Below are positions 8,124-15,351 of a stretch of 32,120 bases of DNA, piece after piece. This DNA comes from Rhodospirillales bacterium (lineage in GTDB: Bacteria > Pseudomonadota > Alphaproteobacteria > ATCC43930 > CGMCC-115725). Every line of letters starts with the position of its first letter. The first letter of the stretch is position 1. Made by a program: the position numbers and the translations under genes. The stretch lies in NCBI GenBank assembly GCA_027315365.1, contig DAHUYF010000168.1:1-32120 (forward strand), given 5' to 3'. Below the pieces are notes generated by a model. That model searched no databases. It saw only the letters and a list, made by a program, of their open reading frames with translations, and was not told where the DNA came from.

Positions 8124-9122
8124 TCAGGGCGCCTCGACCGGCTCGACCGCGCCGCTGGCGGCGGAGCGGAAGATGGCTTCGAGCGCGGCGATGTTGGCGA
8201 TCATCTCGGATTGCGGCACGGGATAGGGGGCGCGGCCTTCGGCGGCATCGGCGAAGGCCTCGAGATTGGCGCGCACCGCCGGGGCGGCGGGGTAGTCGCG
8301 GCTCTCGGGCCGCTCGCCGCGCCGGCAGGTGGTGAGCACCCAGCCCTCCGGCGCCTCGGGATGCGCCTTGTCGCGAACCTCGGCCCAGCCGCGATTGCCG
8401 AAGACGGCAAAGCGCCCGGCGAAGGGGGTGGCCAGGATCGCCGAGAGCAGCAAATTGGCGCCGGACTTGAACGTGACCAGCGCGCCCAGCGTGTCGCCGT
8501 TGACGAGATCGCTGCCGAGCGCGCGGGCGCTGGCAAAGGCGCGCTCGGCCGGGCCGAGCAGCCCCACCGCGAGGTCGAGCTGATGGATGCCGGTGGCGGT
8601 CATCGGGCCGGCTGGCGCCTCGGCGGCGCTGAGGCGCCAATTCGCCGGCGGCAGGCTCAGGAACTTGTCCTGGCTGAACGCCGCTTCGATCTGCAGCAAG
8701 GTGCCGAGCGCGCCGCTCGCCGCCAGCCGCTTCACCTCCTGCATCGGCGGCTCGAAGCGGCGCTCGTGCCCCACCGCGAGCACCACGCCTGCCGCGTTGC
8801 AGAGCCGCACCGACTCCCTGACGTCGGCGAGGCGCAAGGCCAGCGGCTTCTCGCAGAAGACGTGCTTTCCGGCCGCCGCCGCGGCGGCGATCTGCCCGGT
8901 GTGGAGGGTGTGCGGCGTCGCCAGCACGACGCCCTTGATGGCGGGATCGGCCAGCGCCTCGGCGAGGCCGGCGGAGACGGCGATGCCGCGCCGGCGCGCC
9001 CATTCGGCCGATGTCGGGTCGGGATCGACGGCGCGACGGACGCGCAGCTTGCCGCTCTCCGCCAAGGTCGCGGTAATGATCCGGCCCCACCAGCCCAGCC
9101 CGACGACCGCAACCTCCAGCAT
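8124..9122 (-). CDS. Gfo/Idh/MocA family NAD(P)-dependent oxidoreductase
   Basis: Cytoplasmic dehydrogenase of 332 residues. The Rossmann fold begins at the N-terminus with VAVVGLGWWG (residues 4-13). The family's EKP motif is in HVFCEKPLAL with Lys92, followed by VGHERRFEPPM and the C-terminal-domain motif MTATGIHQLDLAVGLLG, which carries the catalytic His and Asp positions. The family oxidises sugars, inositols and related hydroxy compounds, or reduces imines and biliverdin; the substrate cannot be read here. GGAGGGG upstream of the ATG is a good Shine-Dalgarno. It is divergent from the ferredoxin-NADP reductase gene across 110 bases, and is not part of the DNA repair/cell-wall run. Confidence 0.88.
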   Translation of the reverse strand: MLEVAVVGLGWWGRIITATLAESGKLRVRRAVDPDPTSAEWARRRGIAVSAGLAEALADPAIKGVVLATPHTLHTGQIAAAAAAGKHVFCEKPLALRLADVRESVRLCNAAGVVLAVGHERRFEPPMQEVKRLAASGALGTLLQIEAAFSQDKFLSLPPANWRLSAAEAPAGPMTATGIHQLDLAVGLLGPAERAFASARALGSDLVNGDTLGALVTFKSGANLLLSAILATPFAGRFAVFGNRGWAEVRDKAHPEAPEGWVLTTCRRGERPESRDYPAAPAVRANLEAFADAAEGRAPYPVPQSEMIANIAALEAIFRSAASGAVEPVEAP

Positions 9123-9232
9123 CGACCCCTCCGGCCCGCCCGTTCATGCGCGCTGCGGGCTTAGCAGATCGCAATTGCGCCGCGCCAGCGCCGCCGCCAT
9201 GGTAGCGCCGGTCGCGGCGGAGGCGAGAGGCG

Positions 9233-10252
9233 ATGGCGGGCGAGGTGCAGCGGGGGGATGTGGCGATCATCGGCGCGGGGCCGGTCGGGCTCTTTGCCGT
9301 CTTCGAATGCGGCATGCTGAAGATGCGCTGCCATGTGATCGACGCGCTCGACGTGCTGGGCGGGCAATGCGCGGCGCTCTATCCCGAAAAGCCGATCTAC
9401 GACATTCCGGGCCACCCCCGCATCGACGGCGCAGCCCTCATCGACCGGCTCGCCGAGCAGGCGGCGCCGTTCCATCCGGTCTATCACCTGGCGCAGCAGG
9501 TGGAGCGGCTGGCGGCGCTGCCGCAGGGCGGGTTCCGCATCGAGACCTCGCTCGGCACGGCGATCGAGACGCGCGCAGTGATCATCGCCGCCGGCGCCGG
9601 CGCGTTCGGGCCGAACCGGCCGCCGCTGCCCGGAATCGAGGGCTTCGAGGGCAAGAGCGTCTTCTACCTGGTGAAGCGGCGCGAGGATTTCCGTGGGAAG
9701 CGCGTGGTCATCGCCGGCGGCGGCGACAGCGCCGTCGACTGGGCGCTGTCGCTAGCCGAGGTGGCGGCGCAGGTGATGGTGGTGCATCGGCGGCCCAAAT
9801 TCCGCGCCGCGCCGGAATCGGCGGCGCGGCTCGAGCAGCTGGCGCGCGCCGGCCGCATCGAGCTGGTCATCCCCTATCAGCTTCACGGGATCGACGGCGG
9901 CGACGGACGGATCGAGGCGGTGATCGTCGCCGATCTCGAGGGCCGGACGCGGCGCCTGCCGGCCGACCGGCTGCTGCCCTTCTTCGGGCTGTCGACCGAT
10001 CTCGGGCCGATCGCGGGATGGGGCCTGGCGCTCGAGCGCCACCACATCGCGGTCGATCCCGCGAGCTGCCGGAGCTCGGCGCCCGGCATCTTCGCCATCG
10101 GCGACGTCGCGACATATCCCGGCAAGCTCAAGCTCATCCTCTCGGGCTTCGCCGAGGCGGCGCTGGCGGCGCATGCGATCTTCCCGCTGGCGCATCCCGG
10201 CGAGGCGCTGCATTTCGAATACTCCACCACCAAGGGCCTGCCGGGGAGCTGA
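9233..10252 (+). CDS. Ferredoxin--NADP(+) reductase, thioredoxin-reductase-like type
   Basis: A flavoprotein of 339 residues that moves electrons between NADPH and ferredoxin or flavodoxin. The FAD-binding motif VAIIGAGPVGLFAVFECG starts near residue 10, and LGGQCAALYPEKPIYDIPG follows. The NADPH-binding motif IAGGGDSAVDWALSLAE is mid-protein, and the second FAD motif GIFAIGDVATYPGK precedes LILSGFAEAALAAH. No CxxC disulfide is present in the NADPH domain, which separates it from thioredoxin reductase. The C-terminal EYSTTKGLPG tail matches YumC/FNR2-type enzymes. The ATG at 9233 has a GAGG-rich stretch just upstream. Confidence 0.92.
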   Translation: MAGEVQRGDVAIIGAGPVGLFAVFECGMLKMRCHVIDALDVLGGQCAALYPEKPIYDIPGHPRIDGAALIDRLAEQAAPFHPVYHLAQQVERLAALPQGGFRIETSLGTAIETRAVIIAAGAGAFGPNRPPLPGIEGFEGKSVFYLVKRREDFRGKRVVIAGGGDSAVDWALSLAEVAAQVMVVHRRPKFRAAPESAARLEQLARAGRIELVIPYQLHGIDGGDGRIEAVIVADLEGRTRRLPADRLLPFFGLSTDLGPIAGWGLALERHHIAVDPASCRSSAPGIFAIGDVATYPGKLKLILSGFAEAALAAHAIFPLAHPGEALHFEYSTTKGLPGS

Positions 10253-10274
10253 ACCGCCGGGCGGCGATCGCCGC

Positions 10275-10304
10275 GAGACAGCCGCCGCGCCGTCATGCTA
10301 CGCT
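10275..10304 (+). promoter_or_regulatory. Candidate promoter of the MAPEG gene
   Basis: GAGACA (10275-10280) and TACGCT (10299-10304) are separated by 18 bases, and the -10 is preceded by TGC, an extended -10 arrangement. The predicted start of transcription is about 30 bases before the ATG at 10341. Matches are partial, so this is tentative. Confidence 0.35.
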
Positions 10305-10340
10305 TTGGGGCACAAGAACGTCATCGGGGGAAACGCGGTC

Positions 10341-10727
10341 ATGACGATCGAACTCAAGATGCTGCTGTGGTCGGTGGTGCTGACTTTCGTCCAGGTGCTG
10401 GTCGCGTCGATGGGCGCCAACCAGCAGGCCGGGCTGGCGACGCTCGCCGGCAATCGCGAGGACATGCCGGAACTCACCAGCTGGGCCGGGCGGGCGCAGC
10501 GCGCCCACCGCAACATGCTGGAGAACCTGCCGCTGTTCATCGCGTTGGTGCTGATCGCGCAGCTCGCCAACCGCACCAATGCGATGACCGCGCTCGGCGC
10601 CGAGCTGTTCTTCTGGGCGCGGCTGGCGCAGGCGGTGCTCTACATCGCCGGCGTGCCCTGGCTGCGCACGCTCGCCTGGCTGGTCTCGGTGGTCGGGCTC
10701 ATCCTGATCTTCCTGCAGCTGGTGTAG
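10341..10727 (+). CDS. MAPEG family membrane protein
   Basis: A 128-residue integral membrane protein. Four hydrophobic helices are visible: MLLWSVVLTFVQVLVASMGA, LPLFIALVLIAQLA, LFFWARLAQAVLYIAGV and LAWLVSVVGLILIFLQLV. The loop motif RAHRNMLENLPLF between helices 1 and 2 is the MAPEG signature (membrane-associated proteins in eicosanoid and glutathione metabolism). Bacterial members are poorly characterised; some have glutathione transferase activity. I chose the ATG at 10341 because GGGGGAAA precedes it and the homologous region begins here; the frame is open further upstream, but into the end of the preceding gene. Confidence 0.87.
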   Translation: MTIELKMLLWSVVLTFVQVLVASMGANQQAGLATLAGNREDMPELTSWAGRAQRAHRNMLENLPLFIALVLIAQLANRTNAMTALGAELFFWARLAQAVLYIAGVPWLRTLAWLVSVVGLILIFLQLV

Positions 10728-10792
10728 CGCGCTCATCGCTTTACCTTCGACGTAATCGACAGCAGCGGAGCGACGGCGAGATCATGCGCTCC

Positions 10793-10833
10793 GGCGCGGC
10801 GCGGGCGGCCGATGGGGCCCTCCGCGCCGCGCC
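10793..10833 (+). repeat. Strong GC hairpin just before the SnoaL-like gene
   Basis: GGCGCGGCGC (10793-10802) pairs perfectly with GCGCCGCGCC (10824-10833) across a 21-base loop. It ends three bases before the Shine-Dalgarno GAGGAG of the next gene. It has no T-run. It could slow transcripts coming from the MAPEG gene or affect ribosome access. Confidence 0.45.
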
Positions 10834-10848
10834 GCAGAGGAGTGCGAC

Positions 10849-11217
10849 ATGACCGATATCAATCTCACCGAACTCGTGGACCGCTACATCGCGATGTGGA
10901 ACGAGACCGACGGCGGGCGCCGCCGCGCGCTCATCGCGCGTGTCTGGACCGAAGGCGCGTCCTATCTCGATCCGGCGATGCGGGGCGACGGCCGCTCCGG
11001 CATCGATGCCATGGTCGAAGGCGTGCAGCAGCGCTTCCCGGACCACCGCTTTCGCCGCACCAGCGAGGTCGACGCGCATCACGACCGGCTGCGCTTCTGC
11101 TGGGAGCTGGCGCCGGCGAGCGGCCCGGCGCTGATCAAGGGCACCGATATCGGCATCGTCGACGCCGGCCGGCTCGCCGCGGTCACCGGCTTCTTCGACC
11201 AGATGCCGCAGGGGTGA
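10849..11217 (+). CDS. SnoaL-like / NTF2-fold protein
   Basis: A small cytoplasmic protein of 122 residues with the cone-shaped NTF2-like fold. The N-terminus LVDRYIAMWNETDGGRRRALIARVW and the following EGASYLDPAMRGDGRSGIDAM are typical of SnoaL-like proteins. RLRFCWELAPASGPALIKGTD and GRLAAVTGFFD give the curved sheet strands. Such proteins include small-ligand isomerases, cyclases and hydratases, but no specific reaction can be assigned. GAGGAG at 10837-10842 fixes the ATG at 10849. It converges on divL. Confidence 0.8.
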   Translation: MTDINLTELVDRYIAMWNETDGGRRRALIARVWTEGASYLDPAMRGDGRSGIDAMVEGVQQRFPDHRFRRTSEVDAHHDRLRFCWELAPASGPALIKGTDIGIVDAGRLAAVTGFFDQMPQG

Positions 11218-11240
11218 CGACGATAGCGAGCGCGTGACTA

Positions 11241-11286
11241 CCCCCACCCCGACCTTCGTCCGTGACGGGGCAGCGAGGGGTGGGGG
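11241..11286. repeat. Inverted repeat between convergent SnoaL-like gene and divL
   Basis: CCCCCACCCC (11241-11250) is the exact reverse complement of GGGGTGGGGG (11277-11286), with 26 bases between. It lies in the 85-base gap between two convergent stop codons. It may help end transcription from both sides or be a copy of a GC-rich intergenic repeat. Confidence 0.5.
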
Positions 11287-11302
11287 CGAGCGCCGCGGAC
11301 GC

Positions 11303-13768
11303 CTAATCGCCGGCCGAGCGGCGGGCGGCGAGTTCGGAGGGAAGAGCGGCGGGCGCGGCGGGGGTCGCGTTCAGGTAGCAGGTGACGGTGGTGCCGCTGC
11401 CGGGGCGCGAATCCATCTCCACCGTGCCGCCATGCAGCTCGATGAAGCTCTTGACCAGCGACAATCCCAGGCCCGGGCCGGATTGGCGCGCATTGGGGCT
11501 GCCGCGCTCGAACTTCTCGAAGATGCGCGCCTGATCCTCGCGCGGCACGCCGACGCCGGTATCGGCGACGATCAGCGCCACGCGATCGGCGATGCGGCGC
11601 GCGGCCAGCGTCACCGTGCCGCCGGGCGGGGTGAATTTGAGCGCGTTGGAGATCAGGTTGAACAGCGCCTGCTTCAGCCGCCTCTCGTCCGCCAGCAGCG
11701 CGCCGATATCGGTCGGGCAGTCGAAGTCGAGCTTCAAATTCTGCTTGCGCGCGCGCTCGCGGGTCAGCGACAGCACGCTCGACATCAGCGTGTGGATGTC
11801 GACGTCCTGCGTCTCGAGCGTCATGTAGCCGGCCTCGATGGTGGCGAGGTCCAGGATGTCGTTGATCAGCGACAGCAGCCGGTGCGAGCTGTCGAGGATG
11901 CCGCGGCTGTAGTCGAGCTGGCGCGGGCTGAGGTCGCCGAAATACTGGTTGGTGAGGATCTCGGCGAAGCCGATGATGGCGTTCAGCGGCGTGCGCAACT
12001 CGTAGGAGACGTTGGCGATGAACTCGCTCTTGAGCCGGCCCGCGGTCTCCAGCGCCTCGTTGCGCTCGCGCAGCGCATGCTCGACCCGGGTCGAGTCGGT
12101 GACGTCGAGATAGCTCAGCAGCGTGTTGCCGTCGGGCAGCGGCACGATCACCGCTTGCAGCATCGAGCCGTCGCGCCGCGCCAACCGCGTGCTCTCGGCG
12201 GTATGCGCGGTGAGCCTCGCGATGATGCGGCGCTTGATCGCCGGCCAGTCGCCGCCGTCATCGTAGAAGGCGCGCTGCTTCTCGATGATCTCGCCGACAT
12301 GCGGCTCGCCCAGGAGGTCGGCGGGCGCCAGCTGCCACATCTGCGCATAGGCCGGGTTCGACAGCTTGAGCCTGCCGTCGCTGCCGTAGACGGCGACCGC
12401 TTCGTAGAGATTGTCGAGCGTCTCGCGCTGCACCTCGATCATGGTGTTGTAGGAGCGTTCGAGCGCCAGCTTGTCGGTCACCTCCTCATAGACGAAGGTG
12501 AGGCCGCCGAAGGGATGCGGCGAGACGACCAGACGCAAGGTGCGCTCGTCCGGCAGATGCAGCAGCTCCTCCTGCGGCTCGATCAGCGAGGTGAACATGG
12601 CGAGCTGCTGGCGCTTGAAGGCGCGGAAATCGGCGTGCTCGGGAATCCGCCGGCGCTCGCGCAGCCGCTCCAGCACTTCGTCCAGCGTCGGCGCGGTGGC
12701 GAGCCACTCCTCCTCAAGCCGCCAGAGATGGCCGAAGGCGGTGTTGTGGAAACTGAGCCGCATGTCGGGGCCGTAGATGGCGATGGCGACCGCGACGTTC
12801 TCCAGCACGTCGGCATGTGCGGCGATGTGGCGCGCCAGCTCCGCCTGGATGTTCTCGAGGTCGGTATAGTCCTCGGCGTAGCCGAGGAGATCGCCGCTGC
12901 CGGCCAGCGGCGCCTCGTTGAATTCCATCAGCCGGCGCGAACCCGCGACGACGATGTGGTGGCTCTCCGATTGCGGCACCGCCGAGTTGCGCGCGCGGAC
13001 GGCGAGCGCGCGGCCATTGTCGCCGATGACGCCGGCGGCGATCTCGCGGCCCTCGGCCAGCACTTTTGCCGACGGCGCGTCGAGCGCCGCGGCGTAGGCG
13101 CGGTTGCAATCGACCAGCCTGAGTTCGGCGTCGCGGCGCCAGACCGGCAGCGGCAGCGCATCGAGCATGGCGCGCAGCCGGTCGCGCTGCTGCTGGAGCT
13201 GGGCGCGCTCGGCGGCGGCGGCGACGCGGCTGGAACCGTCGAGGAAGGCGACGATGTCGGTGCCGGCGACGCGGCGGCCGACCGCGTCGAGCTGGGTCGA
13301 GCCGTCGCCAAGGCGCAGGCTCTGCTGGAAGGCGGTGCCGTCGGCGCAGAGCTGCTTGATCGCCGCTTCGAGCGCGGCCGCGTCCTGGCGCTCGGCACGC
13401 GCCAGGAGGTCGGGGAGGCCCGGCGCCGCCACGTCGCCCAGCGCCTTGAGCGAGCCCGCAAAGAAGCGCTCCTCGCCGGCGCAGGCCCGCCACAGCGCCA
13501 GCGGCAGCCCGCCCAGCACGCCCTCGGCCTCGGCCAGCGACGCGGCGAGACGGTCGCGCTCGGCGGCCAGATTGCGCGCCTGCCGGCGAGCCTGCACCAG
13601 GAGCAGCCCGGCCGCGACCAGCAGGGCAAGCAGCCCGCCGCCGGCGATCAGCGGCGCGGTCGCGGCGTCCGGCGCGGCGAAGGCGGGCGCGGGCGACAGC
13701 ACCGCCGTCCCGGCAACGCCGAGCCACGCCGTCAGCCGCACCGCGTAACCTCTTGACCTATCAAACAT
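11303..13768 (-). CDS. divL: DivL-type PAS sensor pseudokinase (Tyr in place of phospho-His)
   Basis: An 821-residue membrane sensor. A signal-like N-terminus (LTAWLGVAGTAVLSPAPAFA) precedes a transmembrane helix (LIAGGGLLALLVAAGLLLV), a coiled segment and at least three PAS-like domains, around AMLDALPLPVWRRDAELRLV, VAVAIAIYGPDMRLSFHNTA and YEAVAVYGSDGRLKLSNPAY. The dimerisation box reads ANVSYELRTPLNAIIGF, so Tyr589 (codon 12002-12004) replaces the usual His. The ATP domain is intact: NLISNALKFTPPGG, DTGVGVP, IFEKFERG and GPGLGLSLV. Tyr at this position is the hallmark of Caulobacter DivL, which binds DivK and tunes CckA-CtrA cell-cycle phosphorelay. Orthology is inferred from that residue and architecture. 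Confidence 0.88.
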   Translation of the reverse strand: MFDRSRGYAVRLTAWLGVAGTAVLSPAPAFAAPDAATAPLIAGGGLLALLVAAGLLLVQARRQARNLAAERDRLAASLAEAEGVLGGLPLALWRACAGEERFFAGSLKALGDVAAPGLPDLLARAERQDAAALEAAIKQLCADGTAFQQSLRLGDGSTQLDAVGRRVAGTDIVAFLDGSSRVAAAAERAQLQQQRDRLRAMLDALPLPVWRRDAELRLVDCNRAYAAALDAPSAKVLAEGREIAAGVIGDNGRALAVRARNSAVPQSESHHIVVAGSRRLMEFNEAPLAGSGDLLGYAEDYTDLENIQAELARHIAAHADVLENVAVAIAIYGPDMRLSFHNTAFGHLWRLEEEWLATAPTLDEVLERLRERRRIPEHADFRAFKRQQLAMFTSLIEPQEELLHLPDERTLRLVVSPHPFGGLTFVYEEVTDKLALERSYNTMIEVQRETLDNLYEAVAVYGSDGRLKLSNPAYAQMWQLAPADLLGEPHVGEIIEKQRAFYDDGGDWPAIKRRIIARLTAHTAESTRLARRDGSMLQAVIVPLPDGNTLLSYLDVTDSTRVEHALRERNEALETAGRLKSEFIANVSYELRTPLNAIIGFAEILTNQYFGDLSPRQLDYSRGILDSSHRLLSLINDILDLATIEAGYMTLETQDVDIHTLMSSVLSLTRERARKQNLKLDFDCPTDIGALLADERRLKQALFNLISNALKFTPPGGTVTLAARRIADRVALIVADTGVGVPREDQARIFEKFERGSPNARQSGPGLGLSLVKSFIELHGGTVEMDSRPGSGTTVTCYLNATPAAPAALPSELAARRSAGD

Positions 13769-13858
13769 TTCCCCACGATCGGCGACCCCGCAACGGTCCG
13801 CCGACGCGTCGATTATGACGCGATCCCGATAATTTAGCAGGCGAAAAAAAGCGCCGGC

Positions 13859-15154
13859 TCAGTAACGGTAATGTTCGGGCTTGTAGGGGCCGCTCTCGGC
13901 CGCGCCGATATAGGCGGCCTGCTCGGGGGTCAGCTTCGTCAGCTTGACGCCAAGCTTGCCGAGATGGAGCGCCGCCACCTTCTCGTCGAGGTGCTTGGGC
14001 AGCACGTAGACCTTCTTGTCGTACTTTCCCGCGCTGGTGAAGAGCTCGATCTGCGCCAGCACCTGGTTGGTGAAGGACGCGCTCATCACGAAGCTGGGAT
14101 GGCCGGTGGCGCAGCCGAGATTGACCAGCCGGCCCTTGGCGAGAACAATGAGGCGCTTGCCGTCGGGGAAGACGACCTCGTCGACCTGCGGCTTGACCTC
14201 TTCCCATTTGTAGTTCTTGAGCGCCGCGATCTGGATCTCGCTGTCGAAATGGCCGATGTTGCAGACGATGGCGCGGTCCTTCATCCGGCGCATGTGCTCG
14301 ACGGTGATGACGTCGATGTTGCCGGTGGCGGTGACGAAGATGTCGCCCTGCGCCGCCGCCTCGTCCATGGTGACGACCTCGTAGCCTTCCATCGCCGCCT
14401 GCAGCGCGCAGATCGGATCGATCTCGGTGACCATGACGCGGGCACCCTGGCCGCGCAGGCTCGCCGCCGAGCCCTTGCCGACATCGCCGTAGCCGGCGAC
14501 GACCGCGATCTTGCCGGCGAGCATGACGTCGGTGGCGCGCTTGATGCCGTCGACGAGGCTCTCGCGCACGCCGTAGAGATTGTCGAATTTCGACTTGGTG
14601 ACGCTGTCGTTGACGTTGATCGCCGGCACCTTGAGCTTGCCCGCCTTCATCATCTCGTACAGGCGATGCACGCCGGTGGTGGTCTCCTCGGAGATGCCGC
14701 GCACCTCCTTGAGCAGCTCGGGATACTTGTCGTGCAGGATCTTGGTGGCGTCGCCGCCGTCATCGAGCACCATGTTGGGGGTCCAGCCGCCGGGACCGCG
14801 CAAGGTCTGCTCGATGCACCACTCGTACTCCTCCTCGCTCTCGCCCTTCCAGGCGAAGACCGGGATGCCGCGCTCGGCGATGGCGGCGGCGGCATGATCC
14901 TGGGTCGAAAAGATGTTGCAGGAGCTCCAGCGCACGCTGGCGCCGAGCGCCATCAGCGTCTCGATCAGCACCGCGGTCTGGATGGTCATGTGCAGGCAGC
15001 CGGTGATGCGGGCGCCCTTCAGCGGCTGCTGCTTGCCGAATTCCGCGCGCAGCGCCATCAGCCCCGGCATCTCGGTCTCGGCAATGGCGATCTCGCGCCG
15101 GCCCCAACCGGCAAGCGAGATATCGGCGACTTTGTAGTCGGCGGCAGCGGCCAT
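13859..15154 (-). CDS. ahcY: S-adenosylhomocysteine hydrolase (adenosylhomocysteinase)
   Basis: NAD-dependent enzyme that splits S-adenosylhomocysteine into adenosine and homocysteine, removing the inhibitor of methyltransferases. Length is 431 residues. Visible motifs are [46 protein letters not shown], the NAD site [38 protein letters not shown] and the C-terminal KPEHYRY. Many alphaproteobacterial homologues carry a roughly 40-residue insert before EETTTG; it is absent here, as in the human enzyme. Two ATG codons are adjacent (15157 and 15154); AGGGAG lies just upstream and either could be used. It has its own candidate promoter after a terminator. Confidence 0.96.
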   Translation of the reverse strand: MAAAADYKVADISLAGWGRREIAIAETEMPGLMALRAEFGKQQPLKGARITGCLHMTIQTAVLIETLMALGASVRWSSCNIFSTQDHAAAAIAERGIPVFAWKGESEEEYEWCIEQTLRGPGGWTPNMVLDDGGDATKILHDKYPELLKEVRGISEETTTGVHRLYEMMKAGKLKVPAINVNDSVTKSKFDNLYGVRESLVDGIKRATDVMLAGKIAVVAGYGDVGKGSAASLRGQGARVMVTEIDPICALQAAMEGYEVVTMDEAAAQGDIFVTATGNIDVITVEHMRRMKDRAIVCNIGHFDSEIQIAALKNYKWEEVKPQVDEVVFPDGKRLIVLAKGRLVNLGCATGHPSFVMSASFTNQVLAQIELFTSAGKYDKKVYVLPKHLDEKVAALHLGKLGVKLTKLTPEQAAYIGAAESGPYKPEHYRY

Positions 15155-15195
15155 CATCCTGCTCCCTGGAAACACGCGAAGAATTCAAGCGCCGG

Positions 15196-15225
15196 CATAT
15201 AGCAGCGCCGCTGCGCTGCGGCAAG
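15196..15225 (-). promoter_or_regulatory. Candidate ahcY promoter
   Basis: Reading the minus strand, CTTGCC (15220-15225) and TATATG (15196-15201) are 18 bases apart, a reasonable match to an alphaproteobacterial housekeeping promoter. It lies between the Enzyme I terminator and the ahcY start, leaving a leader of roughly 35 bases. Confidence 0.5.
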
Positions 15226-15294
15226 ATCAAGATTGGTATACGAACGACGAGAAACGCCGACGGGGAAGAAAGATCACCGCCGTGAAGAGCGGCG

Positions 15295-15330
15295 AAAAAT
15301 GGGCGGCATGGGCCGGCGCCCATCGCCCAT
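15295..15330 (-). terminator. Intrinsic terminator after the Enzyme I gene
   Basis: On the minus strand ATGGGCG pairs with CGCCCAT, and an inner ATGGGC pairs with GCCCAT around a GCCG loop, with a two-base bulge. The stem is followed at once by five T residues. It begins 22 bases past the Enzyme I stop and cleanly separates the phosphotransferase operon from ahcY. Confidence 0.85.
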
Positions 15331-15351
15331 CCGGGTCAATCCCGCGCTCGC

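Noticed and set aside
9233-10252. Thioredoxin reductase
   Set aside because: The required CxxC pair is missing, and the C-terminal EYSTTKG tail fits ferredoxin-NADP reductase.
11234-13756. 840-codon plus-strand frame opposite divL
   Set aside because: Composition is that of an antisense shadow; the minus strand carries recognisable PAS and kinase domains.
15158-15351. SAH or SAM riboswitch upstream of ahcY
   Set aside because: The likely promoter leaves only about 35 bases of leader and the remaining sequence is explained by the Enzyme I terminator; no riboswitch core is seen.
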